Virus record (IMG/VR): IMGVR_UViG_3300005731_000060
Span: 1 to 34,830 of that record
Length of the DNA stretch: 34,830 nt
Reading direction: 5' to 3' (one strand)
DNA from: a virus
Shown here one piece after another: positions 27,238 through 34,830 of the stretch. Every line of letters starts with the position of its first letter. Position 1 is the stretch's first letter. Under the pieces are notes generated by a model that was not told the DNA's origin, searched no databases, and saw nothing but the letters and a program-made list of their open reading frames with translations. The position numbers and the translations under genes were made by a program.

Positions 27238-29302
27238 CCCGTCCGGAATCGTAAGCGGCTTTGCAACGGCGCGGACGGCGGCGTCCGGTCTCCTCGGGGA
27301 CATCAAGAAACTAGAAACGCGCATTGACAATTTCAGCACCGCAACCCGTCAAGCGGGTGTGTCTGCTGCGTCAATGACGCGCGACCTCCAGAAACTTAAT
27401 CGACAGGCCGCAGCGGGCGGCGGAACCGTTGCCAAGTTCACGCGCGAGATGCGGCGCATGAAAGGGGTCAATCAAGGTACCGCCGGTGGCCTGCAAAACG
27501 TTTCGTTTCAGGTACAAGACTTCGCAGTTCAGGTAGGCGCAGGAACATCAGCAGCGCAAGCCCTTGGTCAGCAGTTACCACAGTTGTTGTCAGGCTTCGG
27601 TCTGATGGGCATTCTGTTGGGTACCGCGGCTGCGATCTTCGTTCCGTTGATCTCGTACTTCATAACGGGTGGCGAGAAAGCCAAGTCGTTTGCCGATCAG
27701 CTGGACATGACCTCTGAGGCATTGGAGCAATACCAAGAACGCACCCAACTGTCGGTGAGCGCGACCAGCGCCTTGATCGATGAGTTCGGGGCTGCGTCCC
27801 CTGCCTTGCGCCAAGCGTTGATTGATCTCGCTGCAATCGAGAAAGTCAAGGCGTACGAATCTTTCGACGCATTGGCATCGTCCATGCGGGAGATCGCTGA
27901 TACAGCTTGGTGGGATACACGATCCACTGAGTCCGCAATCTCGGACATGTTGCGCCTGTCGTCAATCTCTAGTTCGGCACGACAAACATCCGCAGAACTC
28001 GTCGCACAACTGAACACCGTAAGTTCGTCCACAGCAACGATGGAACAACGTGTTAACGCGGCGTCAGCTGCCATGGACACCCTACGGGAACACGGTGGCG
28101 ACAGCTTCGAACGTTTGGGCGTTGGTGGTGAGGAGCTGGTTGCAGCTCTCGCTGAGATCATCATCAAAGGTGAACAGTTCATTGACACCTCAGCAAGCAT
28201 GCCGGACGGGGTTAACGCCGCAGCCGCAGCAGCATCACGTCTTGCCGATGAACTTACCCGCGCTGTGGATAAAGCCAATGAACTTGCGCTTGCAGGATTG
28301 AACTCGCAGGAAACGGCACGCATCAAATATGACTTCCGGAACGATCCTATTGGGGAAGCTGCCGCCTTGGCTCGCCTCAAATTCGATTCCACAACTGACG
28401 TGCCACAGGGTGCGGATTCAACCGTGCTTAACGTCATTGAGAGCGAGCGTCAAAAGTTCGTTGCCGCTGAGGTTGAAGCAGCACGTTATACAGAAGCCCT
28501 CGCCGCATGGCGCAAGGAACAACGAGCAATAACTAAAGCAGGTAACACAAGCGCAAACGAGCTTGAGAAGCTTGCCAACAAATACGATGCGTTGGCATCA
28601 CGTCTAGATCCATTGCGGGCTGCAAGCATAGCGTATGCCAAAGCGCAAGAAATAATCGCTGCCGCTGTGGTCACCGGTCGTATCTCGCACGAGGAAGCAG
28701 CCGACACACTCGAGAAGGTTCAAACTCAATACGAGAAGGTTTCCACAAGCGCAAAAATCGCTGCGTCTGGTTACGGTGATTTTGTTGATGCCTCGGGCGA
28801 TGCAATCGACGGGTTGATCCGTGGCACGGACAACTGGCGCGACTCGTTGAAAGGTCTCGTGGTTGAACTCGGGTACGCAATCATCAAGGCACGATTGCTC
28901 AAGACCGTATCGGGTGCAACCTCTGATATGTCTGTCGGTCAGATCATCACGCAAGGCCTGTCCGGTTTGTTCGGCGGGTTCTTCGACGGCGGTGGGACGT
29001 TGGCAGCAGGCATGACAGGCATCGTTGGTGAGTATGGACCTGAGATCGTTACCGCAACGAGCACGGGGGCAGTCATCACATCACGCAACGACACAGCGAA
29101 GCAATTACGCGGTATGCGTAGCGCCTCCCAACAGAACGTTCAAGTGGGCGTGACAGTTGACGACGACGGTAAAATCCAGGCATACGTCAAGGAAAATTCG
29201 CGTAACGCAGCCATCGCAGGCGCGCAAGCAGCTGTGCGGGATGTAAAGACAAACTTTGGCAATTGGCAGGGTCAATTGAACCGTGATGGAGTACTTGCGT
29301 AA
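27212..29302 (+). CDS. Tape measure protein
   Basis: I favour ATG 27212 (GGA 8 bases upstream); a GTG two codons earlier is possible. The 696-residue protein is mostly helical, with coiled coils (LLGDIKKLETRIDNFSTATR and others) and one hydrophobic stretch near residues 135-160 (LSGFGLMGILLGTAAAIFVP). The C-terminus ends in a glycine-rich region (GGFFDGGGTLAAGMTGIVGE) often seen in such proteins. If the known scaling of about 0.15 nm per residue holds, the tail should be near 100 nm. It would set tail length and may contact the membrane on DNA entry. Confidence 0.9.
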   Translation: MPTLRLNADPSGIVSGFATARTAASGLLGDIKKLETRIDNFSTATRQAGVSAASMTRDLQKLNRQAAAGGGTVAKFTREMRRMKGVNQGTAGGLQNVSFQVQDFAVQVGAGTSAAQALGQQLPQLLSGFGLMGILLGTAAAIFVPLISYFITGGEKAKSFADQLDMTSEALEQYQERTQLSVSATSALIDEFGAASPALRQALIDLAAIEKVKAYESFDALASSMREIADTAWWDTRSTESAISDMLRLSSISSSARQTSAELVAQLNTVSSSTATMEQRVNAASAAMDTLREHGGDSFERLGVGGEELVAALAEIIIKGEQFIDTSASMPDGVNAAAAAASRLADELTRAVDKANELALAGLNSQETARIKYDFRNDPIGEAAALARLKFDSTTDVPQGADSTVLNVIESERQKFVAAEVEAARYTEALAAWRKEQRAITKAGNTSANELEKLANKYDALASRLDPLRAASIAYAKAQEIIAAAVVTGRISHEEAADTLEKVQTQYEKVSTSAKIAASGYGDFVDASGDAIDGLIRGTDNWRDSLKGLVVELGYAIIKARLLKTVSGATSDMSVGQIITQGLSGLFGGFFDGGGTLAAGMTGIVGEYGPEIVTATSTGAVITSRNDTAKQLRGMRSASQQNVQVGVTVDDDGKIQAYVKENSRNAAIAGAQAAVRDVKTNFGNWQGQLNRDGVLA

Positions 29303-30006
29303 TGGCACTTATTGACGACGTAGTTGATTGGCCAACGTTGGTCGAACCTTTGAACCAAGTGTTTCGCTCGGGTGGTTCGGTCATCTCAGGTGGATCAACC
29401 CTAGGCGGGATCGCTATCAGCAACATTGAACCAGGCGGTCGTGGTGTTGTAGATATGTCGTTTGCCACAATGACGGATGAGGATCGAAACGTAGAGGCAA
29501 GCTACGCCATGACGCAGATCCTTGCGGGGCGTACTGTGTCGTTGCAGTTGAGCGAGAGCGTTCAATTGTTCCCTGCCGCGGCTATGACCGTCACAGGCAC
29601 AACAAACACAGCCCCTTGGTCCAACGACGAGAACTGGTCAAACAGCCAGCCTTGGTTGTTGGGTGCATATATCAACATTCAATCCGGCTTGGAAGGTTCA
29701 CGTCAATTGACGCTGGACACAACTGACTTCTTGGATCACACGCTTATCAAGCGCGGGCATGTGTTTGGGATCGAGCACGGGAGCCTGTCGTTTACGCACA
29801 TTGTGGACAACGTTGCAGTATCCGGAACCACGATGACCCTGACAGTATCCCCGCCTCTGCGTCGGACTGTCGCAGCCAACACCCGTCTGTCACGTATCCC
29901 TACTATGTACGCGCAATGCACCAATGCCAGCGAGGTCGGACAACAGTATGAGCATGGGCGTCATGTGAGCCTTGGGTCAGCTAAGTTTGTGGAGGTATTG
30001 TTTTGA
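29302..30006 (+). CDS. Distal tail protein candidate
   Basis: The 234-residue protein starts with TAATG coupling. It is beta-rich (GGSVISGGSTLGGIAISNIE, AMTVTGTTNTAPWSNDENW) and has a middle LLGAYINIQSGLEGSRQLTL segment. The place after the tape measure and before a second beta-rich tail protein matches the distal tail (Dit) position of siphoviruses and of gene transfer agent gp12. No clear family motif is seen, so the call is positional. Confidence 0.65.
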   Translation: MALIDDVVDWPTLVEPLNQVFRSGGSVISGGSTLGGIAISNIEPGGRGVVDMSFATMTDEDRNVEASYAMTQILAGRTVSLQLSESVQLFPAAAMTVTGTTNTAPWSNDENWSNSQPWLLGAYINIQSGLEGSRQLTLDTTDFLDHTLIKRGHVFGIEHGSLSFTHIVDNVAVSGTTMTLTVSPPLRRTVAANTRLSRIPTMYAQCTNASEVGQQYEHGRHVSLGSAKFVEVLF

Positions 30007-30650
30007 GCACGTTCGAGCAGGAACTCCTTTCAATCATCGGTGACAAAGACGCGCCTTTCACGGACATCCGTGTGGCTATCCGTCGTTGTTGGCATTACGC
30101 ATTCCCATCCGGCGACCTTCGACTGTGGGACGGTATCGGAAAACTGATTACCGTTGGCGACGTTGAGTGGCTCGGGACCACCGACGGTTCAGGGGTCAAT
30201 CATCACACCACACCGGCGATCTTCGACACACGGGACGGGGCGTCGCCTCAATACACGTTCGGGTTGCCATACTTGGACGCTGCGACATTCGAGACATTCA
30301 AGAACCACGTTGTCGAAGTGAAGGGAACGATCCTCAAGTGTTACAACGTGCTGGTTTATCCACATGAGGGATTGCGGCCAGGATCGACCTTGCGGTTCGA
30401 TTCCAAGTTCGTATTGAAAGGCGCAGAGTTCGAACAGAGCTTGACAGACCTAGGCAACGGCAGTTATCAACGGACCTTGCGGGCTACGGCCTACGCACGG
30501 TCAACCGAGGAAGGCCGATCACGTTTTCCTGGCGGGACTTACACCGACACCATCCAACGCGCAAGAGCAGCACGCCTTGGAGTGGATTCAGATTCAGGCT
30601 GCTCCTTTATGGCGCAAAATGCGCGGAGGACTTACATTGTTGGCGGATAA
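30003..30650 (+). CDS. Minor tail protein, baseplate/hub part candidate (TTG start)
   Basis: A TTG at 30003 follows GGAGG with a 7-base gap and overlaps the upstream stop; no better start is nearby. The 215-residue protein has beta segments (DLRLWDGIGKLITVGDVEWL, QYTFGLPYLDAATFETFKNH, RPGSTLRFDSKFVLKGAEFE). This resembles the N-terminal hub proteins found before NlpC/P60 proteins in tail tips, as in gene transfer agent gp13 (DUF2163). It ends overlapping the NlpC-like gene by 14 bases. Confidence 0.65.
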   Translation: MSTFEQELLSIIGDKDAPFTDIRVAIRRCWHYAFPSGDLRLWDGIGKLITVGDVEWLGTTDGSGVNHHTTPAIFDTRDGASPQYTFGLPYLDAATFETFKNHVVEVKGTILKCYNVLVYPHEGLRPGSTLRFDSKFVLKGAEFEQSLTDLGNGSYQRTLRATAYARSTEEGRSRFPGGTYTDTIQRARAARLGVDSDSGCSFMAQNARRTYIVGG

Positions 30651-31029
30651 GATTGAATACGCAGTAAACCGTTGGCGAAGCGAACCATTCGACTGGGCAA
30701 CGGCAAACTGCTGTTTCTCGGTTGCGGACTACGTGCATCATGCGACAGGTTGTGACCCTGCTCGTGTGTATCGTGACTTGGTGTCCGACGAAACGTCATG
30801 CATGGACGTGGTCGAACAAGAGGGCGGCGTTCTCGAATTGGTAGGGCGCATGATGGGTGAAAACGGGTTCAATCCCGGCCCCATGAAAGTTGGCGCTGTC
30901 GTTGTTGTGGATATCCATGGCGTCCAGATATGCGGGATCGTTCGCGGCAACGGGAATGTAATCGTGCGGATGCCCCGTGGCATTTTTGAGACACGTTCGG
31001 AGGTGCTGGAATCATGGCCGCTCGACTGA
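30637..31029 (+). CDS. NlpC/P60-like tail protein (DUF6950-like, TTG start)
   Basis: TTG at 30637 has GGAGG exactly 7 bases upstream, the best ribosome site in the region; an ATG at 30619 has none. The 130-residue protein shows the pattern PFDWATANCCFSVADYVHHA with the candidate nucleophile Cys25 or Cys26, and later VVVVDIHGVQICGIV. This matches DUF6950-like proteins related to NlpC/P60 peptidases, which sit in this position in many siphoviral tail tips. It may help cut peptidoglycan at infection. The catalytic histidine is uncertain. Confidence 0.7.
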   Translation: MLADKIEYAVNRWRSEPFDWATANCCFSVADYVHHATGCDPARVYRDLVSDETSCMDVVEQEGGVLELVGRMMGENGFNPGPMKVGAVVVVDIHGVQICGIVRGNGNVIVRMPRGIFETRSEVLESWPLD

Positions 31030-33266
31030 TCCTACTCGCGCTACTGTTCCTTGTCCCGTCGCAGGCATTTGCCGTCCCAGCGGCCGCGGCATTCATTCAA
31101 GGGGTCGCCGCCGGCATCACAGGTGCAGCTGCAACAGCGGGTGCAACCGCAGCGTTCGCATTTGGTACGCAAGTAGGCGCGTTCTTCGCTACGTCGATTA
31201 GCAGCCTACTGTTGCAAACAGGCCTCAGTTTCGTTGCCAATGCGATCTTCGGACAGAAACCGGATGTCCCTGCTCAGGATGAACTTCGATACAACACCCG
31301 ACTGGAAGACTCGCAACGTTGGCAGGTTGGCGGGTTTAACATCGTTGGCGGTGCAGCTGGTTCGTTTGGGGAATACGATGCAGACGGGAACTTCTGGTAC
31401 ATCGTGATCCATTGCGACAACGAGTTGTTGAGCACGCCCATATATTACCTAGATGACATCGAGGTAGAGCTGGACGAGGACGGCAACGTAACCACAGATG
31501 ACTTTTGTCTTACAGCTGGATATTCGCAATACGACGGGGTAGGAACTAAGGTTCCGTACTTCCGTTTGTATACTGTAACGATCCCACAAACCGGATTGAA
31601 GTACGGGCAGCTGCCTACCGGCTTCACAGATGCGTTCCCTGACCTTCCCGAGGACTTCCGTCTAACAGGAACAACGTTTACCGTTGTTCGTTGCAAGTCG
31701 ATCCCGCAACAACATTATGGCAAGGCGTTCCGCTGGCGTGGTCCAATGGGTCTTGGCGAACCTTCGGTGGCGATGTATGCCGATTTCTCGCGCATGTATG
31801 ATCCGCGGAATGCAGCCCACGATATAAACGATTCCACCACATGGACGAGCGGGAACAGCAATGCGGCTATTGTGTGGGCATGGTGGAGAACGCATGCCTT
31901 CGGACGTAACAAAGCAATGGCGGACGTCAATTGGGATCGTGTTGCCGTTGCAGCAGACATCTGCGACGAGCAAGTTGTCAACCGTAGCGGCGAGTATATC
32001 CCGCGCTATCGTTGCGGTATCGCTGTGCCTGATAGCCAAACCCGATCTGATGCAGATGCCACTATCCGGTTGACATTCGACGCTATGGTGTTCAACGACG
32101 ACGAAGGACGGGTGTATCCGAAGGCGGGCAAATACGAAGAACCCGTCTACGCCGTGAATGGTTCGCGCGACATAATCAGCGCAATGACCCAGATCGTTGA
32201 CGATGGCGAAGCAGCACTTGACGGTGTGGTGGTCAATTACCTATCGCCAGATCATAACTACACGTCACAGCCTTGCGCACCTTGGAAGAACCCTAATTTC
32301 TACGACGAGACACGGGAACCCAATTACCTCTACCTAGACATCCTCGGATGTCAGGACCATAACCAGGCTGTGCGTCTCGCTAAAGCATACGGGGGTCGTG
32401 TTCAGCCGACACAGAAAGCCGCGTTCGTGTCCACAGTGTACGGCGTGTTGTTGAGCGATCAACGCAGCATCTATCTCAATTACGATTCCACGTTCACTGG
32501 TGTTTACGAGATCGCCTCCCCTGTTGAGAAGGCTGCAGATGGTAACAGTGTTAGTTTTGGGGTTGTTCCTTTGGCATCGGATCGTTGGGGACTGCAAGCA
32601 GGGGAAGAAGGCGAACCCCCTAGCGACACTCCTGTACTGGTTGAAACATCACTTGCCACCACGACGGTGACCAAGGTCGGAACAATCAATATTGCATCTG
32701 AGCGGGTCACCGCAACGTCGGCCCGTGTCGTCGTATCGTTTGACGAATACACACGCGCAGACTATCGTCCTGAGTTCCGGTTCTACGATTATGAAACGGA
32801 TCAAGGCACCGAGGTGTATCAATACCTGTCTGTGGCGGATGATGCCCCAGTAGCTACGTCTGCAACGGTTCGTACCAATCGCAACATCCTTTTGCAATCA
32901 AGAACGGTTACTGCATCTGGTCGCGCGAGCGCATGGGAACTTCACGAGGTGTTCCGCGTGACTTCGAACATCACCCCGCCAATCGAGCTGACCAGCGCAA
33001 CGTTTGACGCATCGACAGCCGGACAAGTTACTATCAGCCTGACGTCTGGCAACGATCCGCAATTGTTCTCGGTCGTGGTTCGACGCAACACAACAAACGA
33101 TCTGTCAACCGCCAACGTTGTGGATACCGTCTACATAGCCGCGAACCAAAACGCCAACCATGTTGACATTATCGACGCAGGGTCTTATTATTACTGGGTA
33201 ACACCTGCCAACGCTTCTGGGATCGACGGTCCGCAAACAAGCCCAACCCAAGTTACGGTCACATAA
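31014..33266 (+). CDS. Tail-tip hub / central fibre protein
   Basis: The 750-residue protein overlaps the preceding gene by 16 bases. Unusually, it opens with a Sec-like signal, MAARLILLALLFLVPSQAFA, followed by Ala/Gly-rich hydrophobic segments to about residue 65. A large beta-rich central part follows (DDIEVELDEDGNVTTDDFCL and onward). The last 90 residues resemble a fibronectin type III domain (TFDASTAGQVTISLTSGND, YYYWVTPANASGIDGPQ). Position after the NlpC-like gene and size fit gpJ/gp15-type hubs, which bind the receptor or carry the fibre. Confidence 0.75.
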   Translation: MAARLILLALLFLVPSQAFAVPAAAAFIQGVAAGITGAAATAGATAAFAFGTQVGAFFATSISSLLLQTGLSFVANAIFGQKPDVPAQDELRYNTRLEDSQRWQVGGFNIVGGAAGSFGEYDADGNFWYIVIHCDNELLSTPIYYLDDIEVELDEDGNVTTDDFCLTAGYSQYDGVGTKVPYFRLYTVTIPQTGLKYGQLPTGFTDAFPDLPEDFRLTGTTFTVVRCKSIPQQHYGKAFRWRGPMGLGEPSVAMYADFSRMYDPRNAAHDINDSTTWTSGNSNAAIVWAWWRTHAFGRNKAMADVNWDRVAVAADICDEQVVNRSGEYIPRYRCGIAVPDSQTRSDADATIRLTFDAMVFNDDEGRVYPKAGKYEEPVYAVNGSRDIISAMTQIVDDGEAALDGVVVNYLSPDHNYTSQPCAPWKNPNFYDETREPNYLYLDILGCQDHNQAVRLAKAYGGRVQPTQKAAFVSTVYGVLLSDQRSIYLNYDSTFTGVYEIASPVEKAADGNSVSFGVVPLASDRWGLQAGEEGEPPSDTPVLVETSLATTTVTKVGTINIASERVTATSARVVVSFDEYTRADYRPEFRFYDYETDQGTEVYQYLSVADDAPVATSATVRTNRNILLQSRTVTASGRASAWELHEVFRVTSNITPPIELTSATFDASTAGQVTISLTSGNDPQLFSVVVRRNTTNDLSTANVVDTVYIAANQNANHVDIIDAGSYYYWVTPANASGIDGPQTSPTQVTVT

Positions 33267-33278
33267 AGGGACTAGCTT

Positions 33279-34830
33279 ATGACAATGTTTACCGCCGCAG
33301 AGCGTGCGATCTTTAACTACCCACGTAACACCGCGGAGAAGCCATCGAACCAAGGGGTTGCAGACCTCTTTCAATTCATCCAGCGATCCTATGCGACCAA
33401 GGCGACGTTGTTGGCGGACACCACAATGTCCTACACCGTCGGACAATCAGGAAGCATGGTCGCGGGTGAGATCATCCTTGCGGAAGGACACAGCTATATC
33501 GTTGCTGCATCTGGTGCCGGCGACAATGACGAAGTGACGGCCGGCGGCGTCAAGCTGTATGAGAGCGGCAATCATTACTCGCTGTTGACACGGTTCGAAG
33601 CGGCCATTGCTCGCGGGGATACATACGCGACAAACGCAGTGGTTGCAGCCGAAGGTAAGTTCTACAAGAAGGACGGCGGCTCGGCTATTCCCACATTGAC
33701 GGGTTGGACCGAAGTCACACAGACGCCGGCATCGTTCGCGCGTACTATCAGCACATCCGCCGGTGACGGAACAGCGGTCGACTTCAACATTGGGGTGTCT
33801 GTTACTTCGATTGCACAGGTAGACGTGTACCTTGGCGATGGTGTGCAAGCGCGCGTTGCCCCTGATCAATACACGATCCACCCGACAGATTCGACCAAGT
33901 TGCGGTTCCTGCAAGCACCCGCGTCGGGCGTCAAGCTGACCATTGTTCCGTATGTGGACAGTGGCATGTTGACCATCCCGACCACGTTGTCAAACCTCGG
34001 TATCACAGGGGCAGAAGCCAACGCACAAGCAGCATTGGACTTGCGTGGCCCATCATATGCAACCCGTGCTGAAGCGGTCGCCTATTCGCAATCTGCATAC
34101 GCAGCTGTCCTAGGAGATGGCGCAATCGTTACTGGTGGCGGGGCTACCTACGTCAAAACGACGGGTGCAACCGACGTGTCAGACATGCCCAACTGGTTGC
34201 CGTTCGGACGCATTATCAGCCCGCTGCACTTTGAAGGTACGTTTGACGGGGTTGTCAACAACACCGCGTCGGTTCGTGAATGTCACTTCTATGCAAACGC
34301 CAACCAACTGTTGGTGTCGTATGCAGGGATCGACCAAGTACTTATTAACGCCAATGCGGCGATCATTGTCAATACCAGCGTGAACTTCGGCGGGTGTACT
34401 CTTAAAGCACGTCTGGGTATCAACGCGACCCCAGCAAGCCACACAGTCAACACGATGTATCTAATTCAGGATGCTGCTACACCCGAGGTTACAGGGACGG
34501 CGCAAACACCTGCAGCCAATGGCGCGCTGGTCGCCGATCTCACCGCAGGTTCGACACGTCCAACCCCTGACTTCTTGCGCAGCATGGGCTTTGCCTATAT
34601 CCAAGGCTCTGGTGGAACGGGTCCGAACATTGCAGATCGCGACAAGACAGGACTTATCTCTTATCGTCAATCGTTCGCTATCGATGTCAATGCACGGGCA
34701 TTACAACCGTTGTCACATGACATCTCGACTGAGACTGAACTGTTCTATGCCTATCGTCTGATGCCCGCCGGCGGACGGATCGAGATCAGCAACGCTACTG
34801 TGGACACCACCACATTCAACAACCAAGAGA
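33279..34830 (+). CDS. Tail fibre or tailspike protein (3' end cut by window edge)
   Basis: The ATG at 33279 has AAGGG 8 bases upstream, and the frame is open to the window end, giving at least 517 residues. The N-terminal 60 residues are polar (TAAERAIFNYPRNTAEKPSN). Near residue 150-225 comes a pattern common in podo- and siphophage fibres, with GDGTAVDFNIGVSVTSIAQV, DVYLGDGVQAR and a YTIHPTDSTKLRFLQAPASG stretch. The remainder looks beta-rich (VLINANAAIIVNTSVNFGGC). It probably binds the host surface. A depolymerase or chaperone domain could lie beyond the edge. Confidence 0.75.
   Translation, partial: MTMFTAAERAIFNYPRNTAEKPSNQGVADLFQFIQRSYATKATLLADTTMSYTVGQSGSMVAGEIILAEGHSYIVAASGAGDNDEVTAGGVKLYESGNHYSLLTRFEAAIARGDTYATNAVVAAEGKFYKKDGGSAIPTLTGWTEVTQTPASFARTISTSAGDGTAVDFNIGVSVTSIAQVDVYLGDGVQARVAPDQYTIHPTDSTKLRFLQAPASGVKLTIVPYVDSGMLTIPTTLSNLGITGAEANAQAALDLRGPSYATRAEAVAYSQSAYAAVLGDGAIVTGGGATYVKTTGATDVSDMPNWLPFGRIISPLHFEGTFDGVVNNTASVRECHFYANANQLLVSYAGIDQVLINANAAIIVNTSVNFGGCTLKARLGINATPASHTVNTMYLIQDAATPEVTGTAQTPAANGALVADLTAGSTRPTPDFLRSMGFAYIQGSGGTGPNIADRDKTGLISYRQSFAIDVNARALQPLSHDISTETELFYAYRLMPAGGRIEISNATVDTTTFNNQE

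Overview
The window is a continuous piece of a tailed double-stranded DNA phage (or prophage) genome of siphovirus type. Both ends cut through genes. The protein families (DUF4055-type portal, M15 endolysin, small early proteins resembling those of alphaproteobacterial prophages, and a tail tip arranged like that of gene transfer agents) suggest an alphaproteobacterial host, perhaps a member of the Rhodobacterales. That host call is an inference from recognised family resemblance and was not tested by search. No integrase, CI-type repressor, transposase, tRNA, rRNA or CRISPR array was seen, so nothing here proves lysogeny.

Layout. From 10,914 down to 1 the genes run leftward (minus strand). 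A block of small, tightly coupled early genes (10,914 to 6,076) is followed by a replication and recombination block (5,942 to 1). The second block holds an HTH protein, a 794-residue primase-polymerase/helicase fusion, several small proteins including one with an SSB-like C-terminal tip, a Sak4/AAA_24-type RecA-like ATPase, and a DUF669 protein truncated by the window edge. At least four leftward sigma70-like promoters with 17-bp spacers can be read at 10,951, 8,869, 5,972 and 3,287. Two of them are overlapped by perfect inverted repeats.

From about 11,036 to 12,432 lies the control region. Two single-gene units, 11,100-11,438 rightward and 12,368-12,084 leftward, face each other across about 550 bp without a credible gene. 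Each ends in a hairpin with the same stem (AAGGGGGC/GCCCCCTT). Their promoters share an unusual block around the -10 and transcript start. The enclosed DNA is AT-rich and full of repeats, including four CCAYGTAA boxes, a 15-bp inverted repeat and a nested dyad. It is a good candidate for a replication origin or another cis-acting locus.

From 12,490 rightward, two strong promoters drive the late region. It begins with a winged-helix-like protein, then small membrane proteins, a VRR-NUC nuclease, a dCTP-deaminase-family enzyme and an M15 endolysin. Next come a holin and an overlapping Rz/Rz1-like spanin pair (15,949-16,778), terminase subunits, DUF4055 portal, scaffold, major capsid, head and connector proteins, tail terminator, tail tube, a tail assembly chaperone with a -1 frameshift site (GGGAAAC), tape measure, distal tail proteins, an NlpC/P60-like protein, a hub of 750 residues and a tail fibre cut by the right edge. 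Terminator-like hairpins follow the major capsid gene and the tail tube unit.

The least explained material is the insulated repeat locus, the protein with an SSB-like tip, the paired zinc-ribbon proteins, the small membrane proteins, and the G-rich leader upstream of the late regulator.
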